NCBI GenBank assembly: GCA_038087015.1
Contig: JASBNA010000054.1
Coordinates: forward strand, 248,001 to 312,000
Direction of reading: 5' to 3'
Source of the DNA: Cerrena zonata
Lineage: Eukaryota; Basidiomycota; Agaricomycetes; Polyporales; Cerrenaceae
DNA length: 64,000 bases
The notes under the pieces are model-generated. The model searched no databases, was not told the origin of the DNA, and was given only the letters and a program-made list of their open reading frames with translations. The translations under genes were made by a program, and so were the position numbers. Of the stretch, positions 54,628 through 64,000 are shown piece after piece; positions within the stretch are counted from its first letter, which is position 1; each line of letters begins with the position of its first letter.

Positions 54628-54957
54628 TTTGTCCCCCTCCTCCCACTGTGCTCCGAAGCCCAGCTGGCACACCCCCAAGGCCCACGGACAACCTGCTGGG
54701 CCTGGAAAGGGGCTCCCCGTGTAGTGCACTGGGGTTACAATCAGCAAGCTGGTGATTTGCTCTTTTGACCGTGAGAATCTGGTGCATCTCAGCAAGAAAA
54801 ACTCCGGTAAACCGTCTGGACATATAGGGAGAATACCAAAAAAAAAAAAAAAAAAAAGTCTGACTAATTTATATACTGTTGCTCCTCCAGGTTTGTATAG
54901 TTAAGTTATCGTATAGTTAAGTTATAATACGGTTAAGGAGTCTTATAAAGCAGGTAT

Positions 54958-57843
54958 ATGATGGCGTCAACTTCATCAAACGAACAAAATGACTTACCAC
55001 CATCCAATAAGCCACTGAAACTTCATCATAATCGGAAGAAATCCAATTCAATATCGAATGCCGTATTGGCTAACCAACGGAATCATATTAAAAAAGTAAG
55101 TTTCAATCATGGATCCACCAGTAATTTGATTACGGCCAGTCCATCACCTAATTACGCATCATCAAATTCCTCATCAAATTCCTCATCGACGCTGTCTCCA
55201 TCAGATTCATCAAATGAAGATGACAGGGGCGAAGAGAAGATTGAAAAACGTCGTCATTCTAATTTAACCAGTCAATTATCTAAATTAGATGAAAATCAAG
55301 AAACCAAATCAACAAATCATTCTTTAAAGAAAAAACCATCAGGATCTTACCTAAGATCAAATCCTCAATCACGCTTAACTCGTTTTACTTCGTATCCAAA
55401 TGAAAAAATGAATATAAGTAAATCATTGGATTCTCATTTATCAAATAACTTCAATACTAATACCCCTAACAATGATTCAAATACAATCTTACCCGAATTT
55501 AATAAACGACCTTTAACTGATACTCCAATAGTATCCAGTATGGGATCTCCGATTACAAAATATCAATCAAGTGATTATTATGATACCGACGATGATATGG
55601 ACGATAATAAAAAAACCATTGACGAAAAATTAAACTCAAACTCAAAAAGACCCATCTTAAAGACTAAAAATATCTCGCATTTGAATTTGACTGACTTGGA
55701 TGATAAACTGAATTCAAGCTCGGTTTCTCCAATGACCTCCACTACAAATGTCAGTAAAAAAGAGGAAAAATCTAATAAGTTATCTAAAACAAAATCAAGC
55801 GAACATCGGTTAAATCTAGATGAAGATGTTCGGGCGGATTTATTACACGATGTTCCTATTGAATTACAGCAAGAATTTGAAAAAACTCCTTCACTAGAAC
55901 AATTGAAAAACTTATTATTAACAAAACCTCCTCCTCCTGCTCATAAAGCTTATACGTTGAATATCCCCGGACAAACTTCTTCTAAAACAAGTCCTGATGG
56001 TCATATTGCTTCCGTTGATGTTGGTTCTAAATTAGTTATTGTAATGGTTGGTTTACCAGCAAGAGGTAAATCTTATATTACAAATAAGTTAACCAGATAC
56101 TTAAATTGGTTACAACATGATTGTAGAGTTTTCAATGTCGGTAATACTAGAAGAAAAGATAAAAATAATAGTGGTCCTGAAGCTAATCCTTTACCCGATA
56201 TCAACACTCCTCAAAATGAATCTCAAAATAATACTAATAATAATAGTCCAGCATTAAATACTAAAGATGAAGAAGACGTTGTTAAAAAGAAGTCAAATTC
56301 TCATAATGCCGATTTTTTCAATCCAAATAATAAAAATTCAAATACTCTAAGAGAAAAATGGGCAATGGATACTTTAGATCAATTGTTAAATTATGTCATT
56401 GATGGTTCGGGTAGTGTTGGTATATTTGATGCAACAAATTCGACTAAATCTCGTCGTCTTAAAGTTTTGAAAAGAATTCAACAAAGATCAAAAGGTGAAT
56501 TGAAAGTTTTATATTTAGAAAGTATTTGTTCTGATCCTTCCATCATTGAATCAAATATAAGATTAAAATTAAGTGGTCCTGATTATAAATCCATGGATCC
56601 AGAAGTTGCATTAAAAGATTTTGTTGGAAGATTACGTAATTACGAAAAGGCTTATGAAACAATTGATGAACTGGAAGAATCCATTCCAGGATTTCAATAT
56701 GTGAAAATGATTGATGTTGGTAAAAAAGTTGTTAGTTATAACATTCAAGGTTTTTTAGCATCCCAAACAATTTATTTTCTACTCAACTTTAATTTATGTG
56801 AACGTCAAATTTGGATCACTAGACACGGTGAATCAGTTGATAATTTAAGTGGTAGAATTGGTGGAGATTCTCATTTAACTAAGCGTGGTCAAAAATTTTC
56901 GAAAACTTTAGCAAATTTTATGGATTATCAAAGATCCGAATTTAGAAAACAACAATTAGAAAGATTCAGTACAAGATTAGAATTAAAATATAATTCAATT
57001 TTTGGAGACGACTCAAATGAATCTTCGAACGATGATGATCAAAAATTAGATAATATTCCAACCGAACCAAATTTCTGTGTTTGGACATCGATGTTATTTA
57101 GAGCAGTGGAAACCGGGAAATACTTTGATGAACAATTATTTTCAATTAAAGAAATGAGAATGTTAAATGAACTAGGCGGAGGTAAATTTGAAGGTTTAAC
57201 TTATAACGAAATTCAAAAAAAATATCCAAAAGAATTCGATAGCAGATTGAGAAATAAATTAACTTATAGATATCCTGGAGTCGGGGGTGAATCTTATCTA
57301 GATGTTTTAACCAGATTGAGACCTTTAATTACTGAAATTGAAAGAACCACTGATCATTTATTGATTATTAGTCATCGAGTTGTTTTAAGAATTTTATTAG
57401 CTTATTTTTTGAATTTAGATAAATCTTCAATTGGTGAGTTAGATGTTCCTTTACATACTTTATACTGTTTGGAACTGAAACCTTACGGTACCGATTATAG
57501 AATGTATGAATATGATGAAAGTTTAGATTGGTTTGTTAAAAGAGAACCCGAACATCAAAAAAATATGAAGGAAGTTGGGGTCCTTTTCAAAGAACGTAAG
57601 TACTCAGTGGTGCCAACTGCTCCTCCATCTTCTAAGAGAAATCGTCCCAAAACCGTCGCTGCTCCAAATGCAGTTGCTAAAGATAAACAAAATGATTCCA
57701 CCGTGGGTAATTTTAGTCTAAGAAGAAGCTTAAGCTTTGGTGCAAGACTGGCTTCTTCTCCTTCTACTACCGATGATCAAGAAAGTGCTAATAATAGCTT
57801 ATCTAAAAAATTAGAAGATTTGAAAAACTTAAGAACTCCTTGA
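54958..57843 (+). CDS. 6-phosphofructo-2-kinase/fructose-2,6-bisphosphatase family protein
   Basis: The gene encodes 961 residues from ATG at 54958. A ~330-residue disordered Ser/Asn-rich N-terminus precedes the kinase domain, with P-loop VMVGLPARGKSYITNKLTRY (~365) and the following FNVGNTRRKDK. About 50 polar residues are then inserted before ADFFNPNNK. GIFDATNSTKSRR completes the kinase fold. The bisphosphatase half has ITRHGESVDN (~622, phosphohistidine), LNELGGGKFEGLTYNEI (acid Glu, but with GGG where DAG is usual) and ISHRVVLRILLAYF (second His). S. cerevisiae Pfk26 lacks the phosphatase histidine; here it is present. The family sets fructose-2,6-bisphosphate, controlling glycolysis. 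Which yeast paralogue it matches is unclear. Confidence 0.9.
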   Translation: MMASTSSNEQNDLPPSNKPLKLHHNRKKSNSISNAVLANQRNHIKKVSFNHGSTSNLITASPSPNYASSNSSSNSSSTLSPSDSSNEDDRGEEKIEKRRHSNLTSQLSKLDENQETKSTNHSLKKKPSGSYLRSNPQSRLTRFTSYPNEKMNISKSLDSHLSNNFNTNTPNNDSNTILPEFNKRPLTDTPIVSSMGSPITKYQSSDYYDTDDDMDDNKKTIDEKLNSNSKRPILKTKNISHLNLTDLDDKLNSSSVSPMTSTTNVSKKEEKSNKLSKTKSSEHRLNLDEDVRADLLHDVPIELQQEFEKTPSLEQLKNLLLTKPPPPAHKAYTLNIPGQTSSKTSPDGHIASVDVGSKLVIVMVGLPARGKSYITNKLTRYLNWLQHDCRVFNVGNTRRKDKNNSGPEANPLPDINTPQNESQNNTNNNSPALNTKDEEDVVKKKSNSHNADFFNPNNKNSNTLREKWAMDTLDQLLNYVIDGSGSVGIFDATNSTKSRRLKVLKRIQQRSKGELKVLYLESICSDPSIIESNIRLKLSGPDYKSMDPEVALKDFVGRLRNYEKAYETIDELEESIPGFQYVKMIDVGKKVVSYNIQGFLASQTIYFLLNFNLCERQIWITRHGESVDNLSGRIGGDSHLTKRGQKFSKTLANFMDYQRSEFRKQQLERFSTRLELKYNSIFGDDSNESSNDDDQKLDNIPTEPNFCVWTSMLFRAVETGKYFDEQLFSIKEMRMLNELGGGKFEGLTYNEIQKKYPKEFDSRLRNKLTYRYPGVGGESYLDVLTRLRPLITEIERTTDHLLIISHRVVLRILLAYFLNLDKSSIGELDVPLHTLYCLELKPYGTDYRMYEYDESLDWFVKREPEHQKNMKEVGVLFKERKYSVVPTAPPSSKRNRPKTVAAPNAVAKDKQNDSTVGNFSLRRSLSFGARLASSPSTTDDQESANNSLSKKLEDLKNLRTP

Positions 57844-58663
57844 TCATCTTGCATTCTCTTCTCTCTTATGATCACATGTGTATATTAAAAAAGCATTAAC
57901 GTCATTGTCATGATTTAACCCAACCATTTCTTGTAGTAAGCCATCTACCGTCTATTGTCAAGTCAATCCATCTAGGCTTTATCAGTGACCCATGCTGATC
58001 CCTCGGCCCATCTCCCGTGTTCTTGATCCATGGCCGCTTCCCTATTACAACTGCCTCTTATAACTGCCTATTCCAACTGCCTACTTCCTCTCCCTACTCC
58101 ATCTCCCTCTTAACTGACCGCCAATTGGCTGATTGCAGCAGTTGCAATTAGTAACCGGTGCACGGGTTTTCAGTCAGTTATCCCTTGGAGGGCGTGCGCC
58201 GGTGCCCTTTTTTTACTGTCATCACCAAAATTTCGCCTATAAATTTTTCTCTTTAATTTTCCCTTTGTGTGTGAGTTCATTGACAGCGCTTAGTTCGAGT
58301 TGAGTTAACCATTGATTTGATCAAGCAACAAGGAATCTTGTTAAGCTCTGCTTGTTAATTGGTCATTGACCGTCAGAGACGCTCTTATTCTGCTTTTGTT
58401 TTGGGTCTTCGCGTACGCCGTCTACCGAGAGTGTGTCGCTTGTCGTGTCTTTGTTTGCTCTCGTAATTTCAACACTAAAGAATCCAATAACCTTAGTATT
58501 CAGTCGTTATTCAGAAATAAGTTTAGTGTTTGATTGGGCTATTTTGGAAAGTCATTTGTGGTTTTGGTGAAGAGGTATCCCGGAGAAGAAGCTTACTTTA
58601 TATAATTTAATATTTTCATTTCTTATTGAATTTCCGTTCAAATCAGCTCTTCTTTTCAAGTCA
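57844..58663. other. Intergenic between the PFK/FBPase gene and VAC7
   Basis: This 820-base region is the 3' flank of one plus-strand gene and the promoter of the next. It includes a CT-rich part with repeated ACTGCCTVTTVC units (58050-58110), the motif GGTGCACGGGTT at 58157-58168 and a long probable leader. No ORF is supported. Confidence 0.6.
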
Positions 58664-61600
58664 ATGATGTCAAATCAAAACGTATCAGAGTCTCCCAATA
58701 GGAATGTTAAGCGTCTATCGATAGATATTCCGCCTATAGTGAATTCGAGTCAAAATCAACAACTGCAACTGCAAAAGCAACCAAGTAGTCAAGACAAGTC
58801 CAAAACCAAAAGCGATTTGGAAAGACCTATAGGAGGAGCTTTCAAAATACCAAAAGAGAAACTATTATCCCCGTCTATTGAAAATAAATTATATGATTCC
58901 AATCTTAGTTCTCCTTTTGCATCTAATAAAACAACTTCAAATATTCACCAAGGAGGTGTCTCCCTTTCTGATACTCCATTAACTTCAAGTAATGAAAATT
59001 CATCTCAAAATAGTACTACTACTTTACATGCTCCCAATAATAAAACGGCTCCTCCGCTAAATAGTAATTTCAAGATACCAAAGGAAAAACTAATATCTCC
59101 TCAACTGGAATCGAAACCAATTCGACCCCATCCTTCTGCTGACTCAAGCTCAAAATTTACATCTACCTCCTTGAATCCTCAGTTAAATGGTGCTGCTTCT
59201 CCAGTAAATTCCGGCTCAGCAACAAACCCTGAGGAGGTTTCAACTGGGAATCGTAATACTGCTAATAAGTCGCAAAATCCTTCTTCAAATATTGGCCAAT
59301 CTCCCATTCTTACCACCACTAATAATAATCCATACACTTCTGCTAATGGTAATCTTAACCAAAATAGTGGGGGTAATTCTAATCCAGGGTCTAATTCCAA
59401 TCATCAACCTTCTGCTTCTTCTGCTTCTGCTCTCCGTAATAAACAAATTGTTTCAAATTTGAATAAATCTTTGAAAGCAAAACAAAAGATCATAAATGGT
59501 AAAGAACCTCATCCAAAAAATCCAACCTTAATATCAGAAATCGTCAATACCTCTCCAAAATCTACCACTTTCCCAAGTGGTATTACCGGTAATGAGTCTA
59601 CGGTTTCTATAACTTCAAATCAACAAGTTGTTATTCCTTCTACTAATGAACTAGAGGGTCTGAAAGATTTGAATTCAGTTAAGCATGATAACAATGATTC
59701 TAATACTACTAATAACAATAACAATAATAATACTAATACTAATCCTACCCCTAATGCTAATAATACCAATACTAATACTAATACTAATACCAATACTAAT
59801 ACCAATAATAATAATAATAATCTGGTTAATGATAATCTTCAAACCGTTCCAACAACTTTAAATAATCAACCTACGGCAACTAATACCAATAACGATACTT
59901 CAACAAATACAAAATCAAATAAACCAAAGACTAAAAAATCTTCAAAACAAAATTCCACTAGAACTGATTTTTTCGCTGCTAAACTAGCTAGTGCTGTTGA
60001 TGACGTTGAAAGTTCTGATAGTGATGAAACTTTTGTTTATGAAAATAATAACTTGAATGATTATGATGATGATAATACTAATTCAATTAACAATAATGTT
60101 AATGTTCCTAATCCCTCTTACACTCCTCTCCCTCCTCATTCCAATCCTCTATCACCAGATGGTACGACCCCAAATAATAACTTGGATGCTTCAAACAGTC
60201 CCCTTCAAGTTGCTGGACCTAATCCCCATGTTCAAAATCAAGAAAATACCATTCCAGGTAATAATCAACCTCAAAGTTCTCAAATTCAACCGGTAGTAGA
60301 AGGGTCTGTGACTTCTTCTATAAAACCTGATGATGATTATATTGGACATCCCATAAGACGTGCTGATTCAATAAAATCAATTCATTCATTCAAATTGAAT
60401 AATGCTGCTCATACACCAAAACATTCGAAAAATGTAAAATCACCCCAACAATCTCAATCACAACCAACCCCTTCTGCATCTTCTACAGGTACTCCATCCT
60501 TACCCTTTACCTCAAACCATCAAATTCATCAACCTCAACCTTTCCATTCTCCACTCGATAATTCATATGATAGTAATCATTATCTTGACCATATATTAAA
60601 ATCAAGACCTTCCACTCAGAGACAAGGCTCAACTTTCTCTTTGGCCCATTCAACCAGTAATAATGATGAAAGAAATTTTGCCGATCTTAATAATCAAAAT
60701 ATTAATGCAACTGGTAAAGCTTTAAGTAATTTCAGTCATTCCCCTCTTAGTCATTACGCTTCCAATGTAAATGCTCATCCTGCTATTCATAATCCAGTTC
60801 AAAGTTTTGGTATTAATTACCATACTTCCCGTACTCAAAGTATTAATGATGATGATCATTATTCGTATGATGAAGTTGATGATGATGCTGAAATTGACGA
60901 TTTATCAACAGAAGGTGATTATTTCAACAATAATCAAAATAACACTGTTTCCGTGAATCCTAACACCAATAACCTTAATGGTGTAAATCAAGCAGCTGAT
61001 GATAATAATAATAGCAATGGTAGTCTGAATGCTACATATATTAACCAACAATTGAATCAAGGAATTAAAAATAATGATAATACTACAGTTACTAGTAAAA
61101 ATACTTCAAAGAAGAATTATAAATCTTCAAATAATTCTTCAAAATTAAGGTCAACAACTTCTAAACTATTTGATAAAAAAGGTAGTCAACCTAGAAGGTA
61201 TAGTATTATTCCTGATGATTTCGATATTGAAGATTTCGATGATGAATTAATTTATTACGATCATAATATTAGATTTCCTCATAATGGTACTAATAATAAT
61301 AGTGGTATTTTAAACGAAAATTCCCCCTTGATTAATCAAGGTAGTAACAGTCATTCTAGAATTCCACATTATAGATCTCTTAATTTAAATTTGCAAGGTG
61401 GTAAGAAAGCTTCAAGTCTCATCAAGAATAAACGATACTTATCGATGGGTCCTTCTCATACCCCTACTAGTAGTGGTAATATAAGTCCTCCATTAGGCAA
61501 TACTAATAATAATAATAATAATAATGCCAATCCCAATCCTAATCCTAATACTAATAGTGACATTTTCCCATTCCCTTATCCTGATCCTATGCAAAATTAT

Positions 61601-62443
61601 TACTATGATTTGGATGAATACGATGAAGAAAGCCAGTTAATCGATCATAAGAGCTTTAACGGTGGAAATGGTGGTCGTCATCCACATTTATCACCAAGCA
61701 CCGGACATTTCTTTTTACCACGAAAGGTTTCCAAAAACAATCTTAACAGTAGCCGTATCAATTGCATAAAAAGTTTTCTTTATACTTTAATTGGTATACT
61801 TTGTATATTGGCTATCGGATTTGTTTCAGGTTTTGTATTGGCATCAACAAAGGACTTGACCAATGTTAATATTATTGGTGTTGAAAATACTTTGGTCAGT
61901 CAAGATGAACTACTTTTTAATATTGTCGTCGAGGCTTATAATCCAGGATGGTTTACAGTTGTTATCGATGAGGTTGAATTGGATGTATTCGCTAAAAGTG
62001 GGTATTTACCTGACAACGCGGTAGATGGTGGATCTTCTGGTATTTCTGTCAATAGCATGGTGGAAACTGTTCTCTTGGGAAGCGTTTTCTCTTTAGAATC
62101 TTCTCTATCTTTTGAAGGAGGATTTTTTAATCGTGATCCAATTCAACAAACTGGTGCCATTAAATTGTTGTCTCCTGGTAAAAACTTGACGAATTTTAAC
62201 AATAACTTCATTTTGGATAATGACCGAGATTATTTCAAAAATTTACCAACTGAGCTTGTCTCAAAGGGTAACTCTACTGAACCTGATAACTCAAAGAAAT
62301 GGGAGATCATCTCCAAAAATCCTTTCGACCTTATAATAAGAGGTATTTTGAAATACAACTTACCCATGACTAAAAACACTAAATTTGTTGTGGTCAATAA
62401 AGTACAATACGTTGATCCAAATCAAGATGGATTATCTGGATAA
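58664..62443 (+). CDS. VAC7: Vacuolar PI(3,5)P2 regulator Vac7
   Basis: The gene encodes 1259 residues from ATG at 58664. More than 1000 residues are Asn/Ser/Thr/Gln/Pro-rich with homopolymer-like Asn and Asn-Thr tracts (59700-59820 and 61500-61560). Near residue 1035-1060 is a single membrane helix (LYTLIGILCILAIGFVSGFV), then a conserved lumenal domain (TKDLTNVNIIGVENTLVSQD; VVEAYNPGWFTVVIDEVELD) to the end. Vac7 is a vacuole-membrane protein that activates the Fab1 lipid kinase complex. The domain and topology are diagnostic, while the N-terminus is unconserved. Two similar motifs (GGAFKIPKEKLLSPSIENKL; NSNFKIPKEKLISPQLESK) in the first 160 residues form an internal repeat. Confidence 0.93.
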   Translation: MMSNQNVSESPNRNVKRLSIDIPPIVNSSQNQQLQLQKQPSSQDKSKTKSDLERPIGGAFKIPKEKLLSPSIENKLYDSNLSSPFASNKTTSNIHQGGVSLSDTPLTSSNENSSQNSTTTLHAPNNKTAPPLNSNFKIPKEKLISPQLESKPIRPHPSADSSSKFTSTSLNPQLNGAASPVNSGSATNPEEVSTGNRNTANKSQNPSSNIGQSPILTTTNNNPYTSANGNLNQNSGGNSNPGSNSNHQPSASSASALRNKQIVSNLNKSLKAKQKIINGKEPHPKNPTLISEIVNTSPKSTTFPSGITGNESTVSITSNQQVVIPSTNELEGLKDLNSVKHDNNDSNTTNNNNNNNTNTNPTPNANNTNTNTNTNTNTNTNNNNNNLVNDNLQTVPTTLNNQPTATNTNNDTSTNTKSNKPKTKKSSKQNSTRTDFFAAKLASAVDDVESSDSDETFVYENNNLNDYDDDNTNSINNNVNVPNPSYTPLPPHSNPLSPDGTTPNNNLDASNSPLQVAGPNPHVQNQENTIPGNNQPQSSQIQPVVEGSVTSSIKPDDDYIGHPIRRADSIKSIHSFKLNNAAHTPKHSKNVKSPQQSQSQPTPSASSTGTPSLPFTSNHQIHQPQPFHSPLDNSYDSNHYLDHILKSRPSTQRQGSTFSLAHSTSNNDERNFADLNNQNINATGKALSNFSHSPLSHYASNVNAHPAIHNPVQSFGINYHTSRTQSINDDDHYSYDEVDDDAEIDDLSTEGDYFNNNQNNTVSVNPNTNNLNGVNQAADDNNNSNGSLNATYINQQLNQGIKNNDNTTVTSKNTSKKNYKSSNNSSKLRSTTSKLFDKKGSQPRRYSIIPDDFDIEDFDDELIYYDHNIRFPHNGTNNNSGILNENSPLINQGSNSHSRIPHYRSLNLNLQGGKKASSLIKNKRYLSMGPSHTPTSSGNISPPLGNTNNNNNNNANPNPNPNTNSDIFPFPYPDPMQNYYYDLDEYDEESQLIDHKSFNGGNGGRHPHLSPSTGHFFLPRKVSKNNLNSSRINCIKSFLYTLIGILCILAIGFVSGFVLASTKDLTNVNIIGVENTLVSQDELLFNIVVEAYNPGWFTVVIDEVELDVFAKSGYLPDNAVDGGSSGISVNSMVETVLLGSVFSLESSLSFEGGFFNRDPIQQTGAIKLLSPGKNLTNFNNNFILDNDRDYFKNLPTELVSKGNSTEPDNSKKWEIISKNPFDLIIRGILKYNLPMTKNTKFVVVNKVQYVDPNQDGLSG

Positions 62444-62581
62444 TCCTCCTTTGTTTTTCTCTTTTTTTTTGCTTTTTCTTTTGCTTCTTTTTTTTTTTTT
62501 TTTTCTTCATTTATAGCATCATTACTTATAATCTCAATAGATCTGGAGAATGCTCCATTTTATTAAAAGTTATATAGACTA

Positions 62582-64000
62582 CTAGTTTCTCTTCGTTAAT
62601 ATGTTATATAAGGCATTAGAGTCCCTATGGTGTCTCTGTTTCAATCTGACTTTGAAAGGCTTAGGTTCAAACGATGTAGCGTTCGGGCATGAATCATTTT
62701 TAAAAGGATCAAGTACCATTAGCATGGAGCTATCAATGGGTCTTCTGATTTTGAAAAGAAGAATCATCTAGCTGTTAATGTATATAAACCTTTGACTGCT
62801 AAATGCTGTCCCGAGCATTTTCTTGACCCGGCACCAAATGCTAAATGGCTAATTTGTTTTGAGCTTAACATTTTACCAGTGTTCTTGTCTAACCAACGCT
62901 CAGGAATGAATTCAAAAGGTTCTGGAAACCTGGTTGGATCATGGTTGGCAGCATAAGCATTCATGAAAAGAATAGTATCTTCAGGAATATTAATATTTTT
63001 ATACCTTACTTTCTTAGTTGTTGTTCGGGGTAATGCCAAAGGTAAAACTGTGAAAAATCTAAAACACTCTTCTACTAAAGCCATGATATAATCACAGTTC
63101 ATTTCATATGCCGAAAGTTTCCAAGCTTTGATTGCATTATCATCGTAACAATCCATTAATTTTTTGAATGCTGTTTCTTGAATTAAGTATCCATAATTTG
63201 GTTGTGAGAGATGGCCCATCAAATGGTTAAAGTTGAAAGAAGTATTATCAAGGCCAGCGCTAACTAAAGTTAAGCAGAGACTTTGAATCTCTGCAAAGCT
63301 TAAATCACTAGTGTTTTGAAGAAGACATCTTCCAATCAAGCTTTGACAAGCGGAAAGGCTTTTCATTTGAATTCTTTGCTGCAAATTTTCTAAAAGAAAG
63401 TCCATGTACTTATCACGTCGAATACGCCAAAAATTTGCTTTACTTGCATTAGATAACAAGCTGAGCGGTCTGTACCTTAAGAAAGGAAAATAATCCTGCA
63501 AATTTGTTATGGGAGACCTTAATTTTATTATTTCACTTTCAACTTCTATTATTTCATGAGCTAATTCAGAATCAGAATTGAAACAATCCATTTGCCAACC
63601 ATAAGCAATACTAATAGCACTTCTCAAAGCAAAGTATTGGCCATATTTTAGCAAGTCGATATCGCTAAACCTAGTGTTTATGTAGTTATAGATATTTTCA
63701 GAAGGAAGACAATTCAATTCTATATTTTGACAAACAATTTTCTTTATAGTATATTTAGTCTCCTCGTCCAATATTGACGATAATGAATCGACATTTCTTC
63801 TGTTAAGTTCCATAGAAATCGTCTTCTTCTTTCTTTGATAAGTTTCTCCGGCTGGCGTTGATCCAACAGTGAATCCTTGAGAGGCAGATACTATATCATG
63901 AAATGTGAAAGAGACTGGTCTTGAGTTATTTGCAACTGCATGGTGTACCCATAATTGCTCGATATCATCGAATGAATTGACAACAATTATTCGTTTGCAA
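62582..64000 (-). CDS. Cytochrome P450, N-terminus beyond window, one frameshift near the C-terminus
   Basis: The frame is open through base 64000, so the N-terminus lies outside. It shows the I-helix LVSAGLDNTSFN, the K-helix Glu-x-x-Arg (EECFRF), PERWL and the heme-binding loop FGAGSRKCSGQHLA. The first frame ends just after KGLYTLTAR (stop at 62764). A missing A near 62766 would continue it to MILLFKIRRPIDSSMLMVLD and EPKPFKVRLKQR, a normal P450 C-terminus, ending at 62582. The EPKPFKVRLKxR end resembles microsomal fungal P450s of the phenylacetate-hydroxylase type, but I would not name a substrate. The truncated view hides the membrane anchor. Confidence 0.9.

Larger units (their letters stand above)
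53003..54957. other. 1.95-kb intergenic between MFS copy E and the PFK/FBPase gene
   Basis: It contains A-runs (53171-53196, 54838-54857), a 12-bp tandem repeat (54387-54442), a cluster of telomere/Rap1-like sites (54502-54627), and a GC-rich block at 54628-54745 unlike the AT-rich flanks. Short ORFs within these elements have no domain. As a divergent promoter region it is unusually long. Confidence 0.6.

Overview
The window comes from an AT-rich nuclear chromosome of an ascomycete budding yeast, most likely of the CUG-Ser (Candida/Debaryomyces-type) clade. Three observations support this. It carries a nuclear complex I subunit, which Saccharomyces lacks. The Sfu1-type iron repressor and Cpp1-type phosphatase have the form seen in Candida relatives. 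A CTG codon in the Wee1 kinase falls where Wee1 kinases have a conserved serine, and a GC-rich carrier gene uses TTG/CTC/CTA with no CTG that I could find.

Layout, left to right. A truncated GYP1 (Rab GAP), SSZ1 (ribosome-associated Hsp70) and tRNA-Gln(UUG) are followed by 3.7 kb without a convincing gene. Then come an unrecognised coiled-coil protein with a zinc knuckle, a small serine-rich protein, a fructosyl-amino-acid-oxidase-like flavoenzyme, a Prb1/Ysp3-type subtilase, SEC24 and COG5. A small intron-containing basic protein, HOS4, a CPP1/MSG5-type MAPK phosphatase, NDUFS8, a satellite-like repeat, a YMC-type mitochondrial carrier and an SFU1-type GATA repressor follow. Next are a protein combining a nuclease-like segment with a kinase, SWE1, COX5, HPM1 and an unrecognised 496-residue protein. 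From 40.9 to 53.0 kb lies a head-to-tail array of five Dal5/Tna1-type MFS transporters. The right end holds a 6-phosphofructo-2-kinase/fructose-2,6-bisphosphatase family protein, VAC7 and a truncated cytochrome P450.

The genes are mostly independent housekeeping units. Functional themes are vesicle traffic (GYP1, SEC24, COG5, VAC7), mitochondrial respiration (NDUFS8, COX5, YMC carrier), signalling and cell cycle (CPP1, SWE1, HOS4) and nutrient uptake (the MFS array).

At least ten conserved genes are interrupted by single-base indels, many in homopolymer runs. The affected set includes SEC24 and SWE1, so assembly error is the simplest explanation. Two places have several clustered indels: HOS4 at 23.16-23.46 kb and MFS copy A at 41.57-41.88 kb. 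The most unusual items are the nuclease-like/kinase fusion, the mosaic MFS array, the solitary zinc-knuckle gene, a repeat that looks seeded by the 3' end of the carrier gene, and a recurrent telomere-repeat-like intergenic motif (GGTGYACGGGT).
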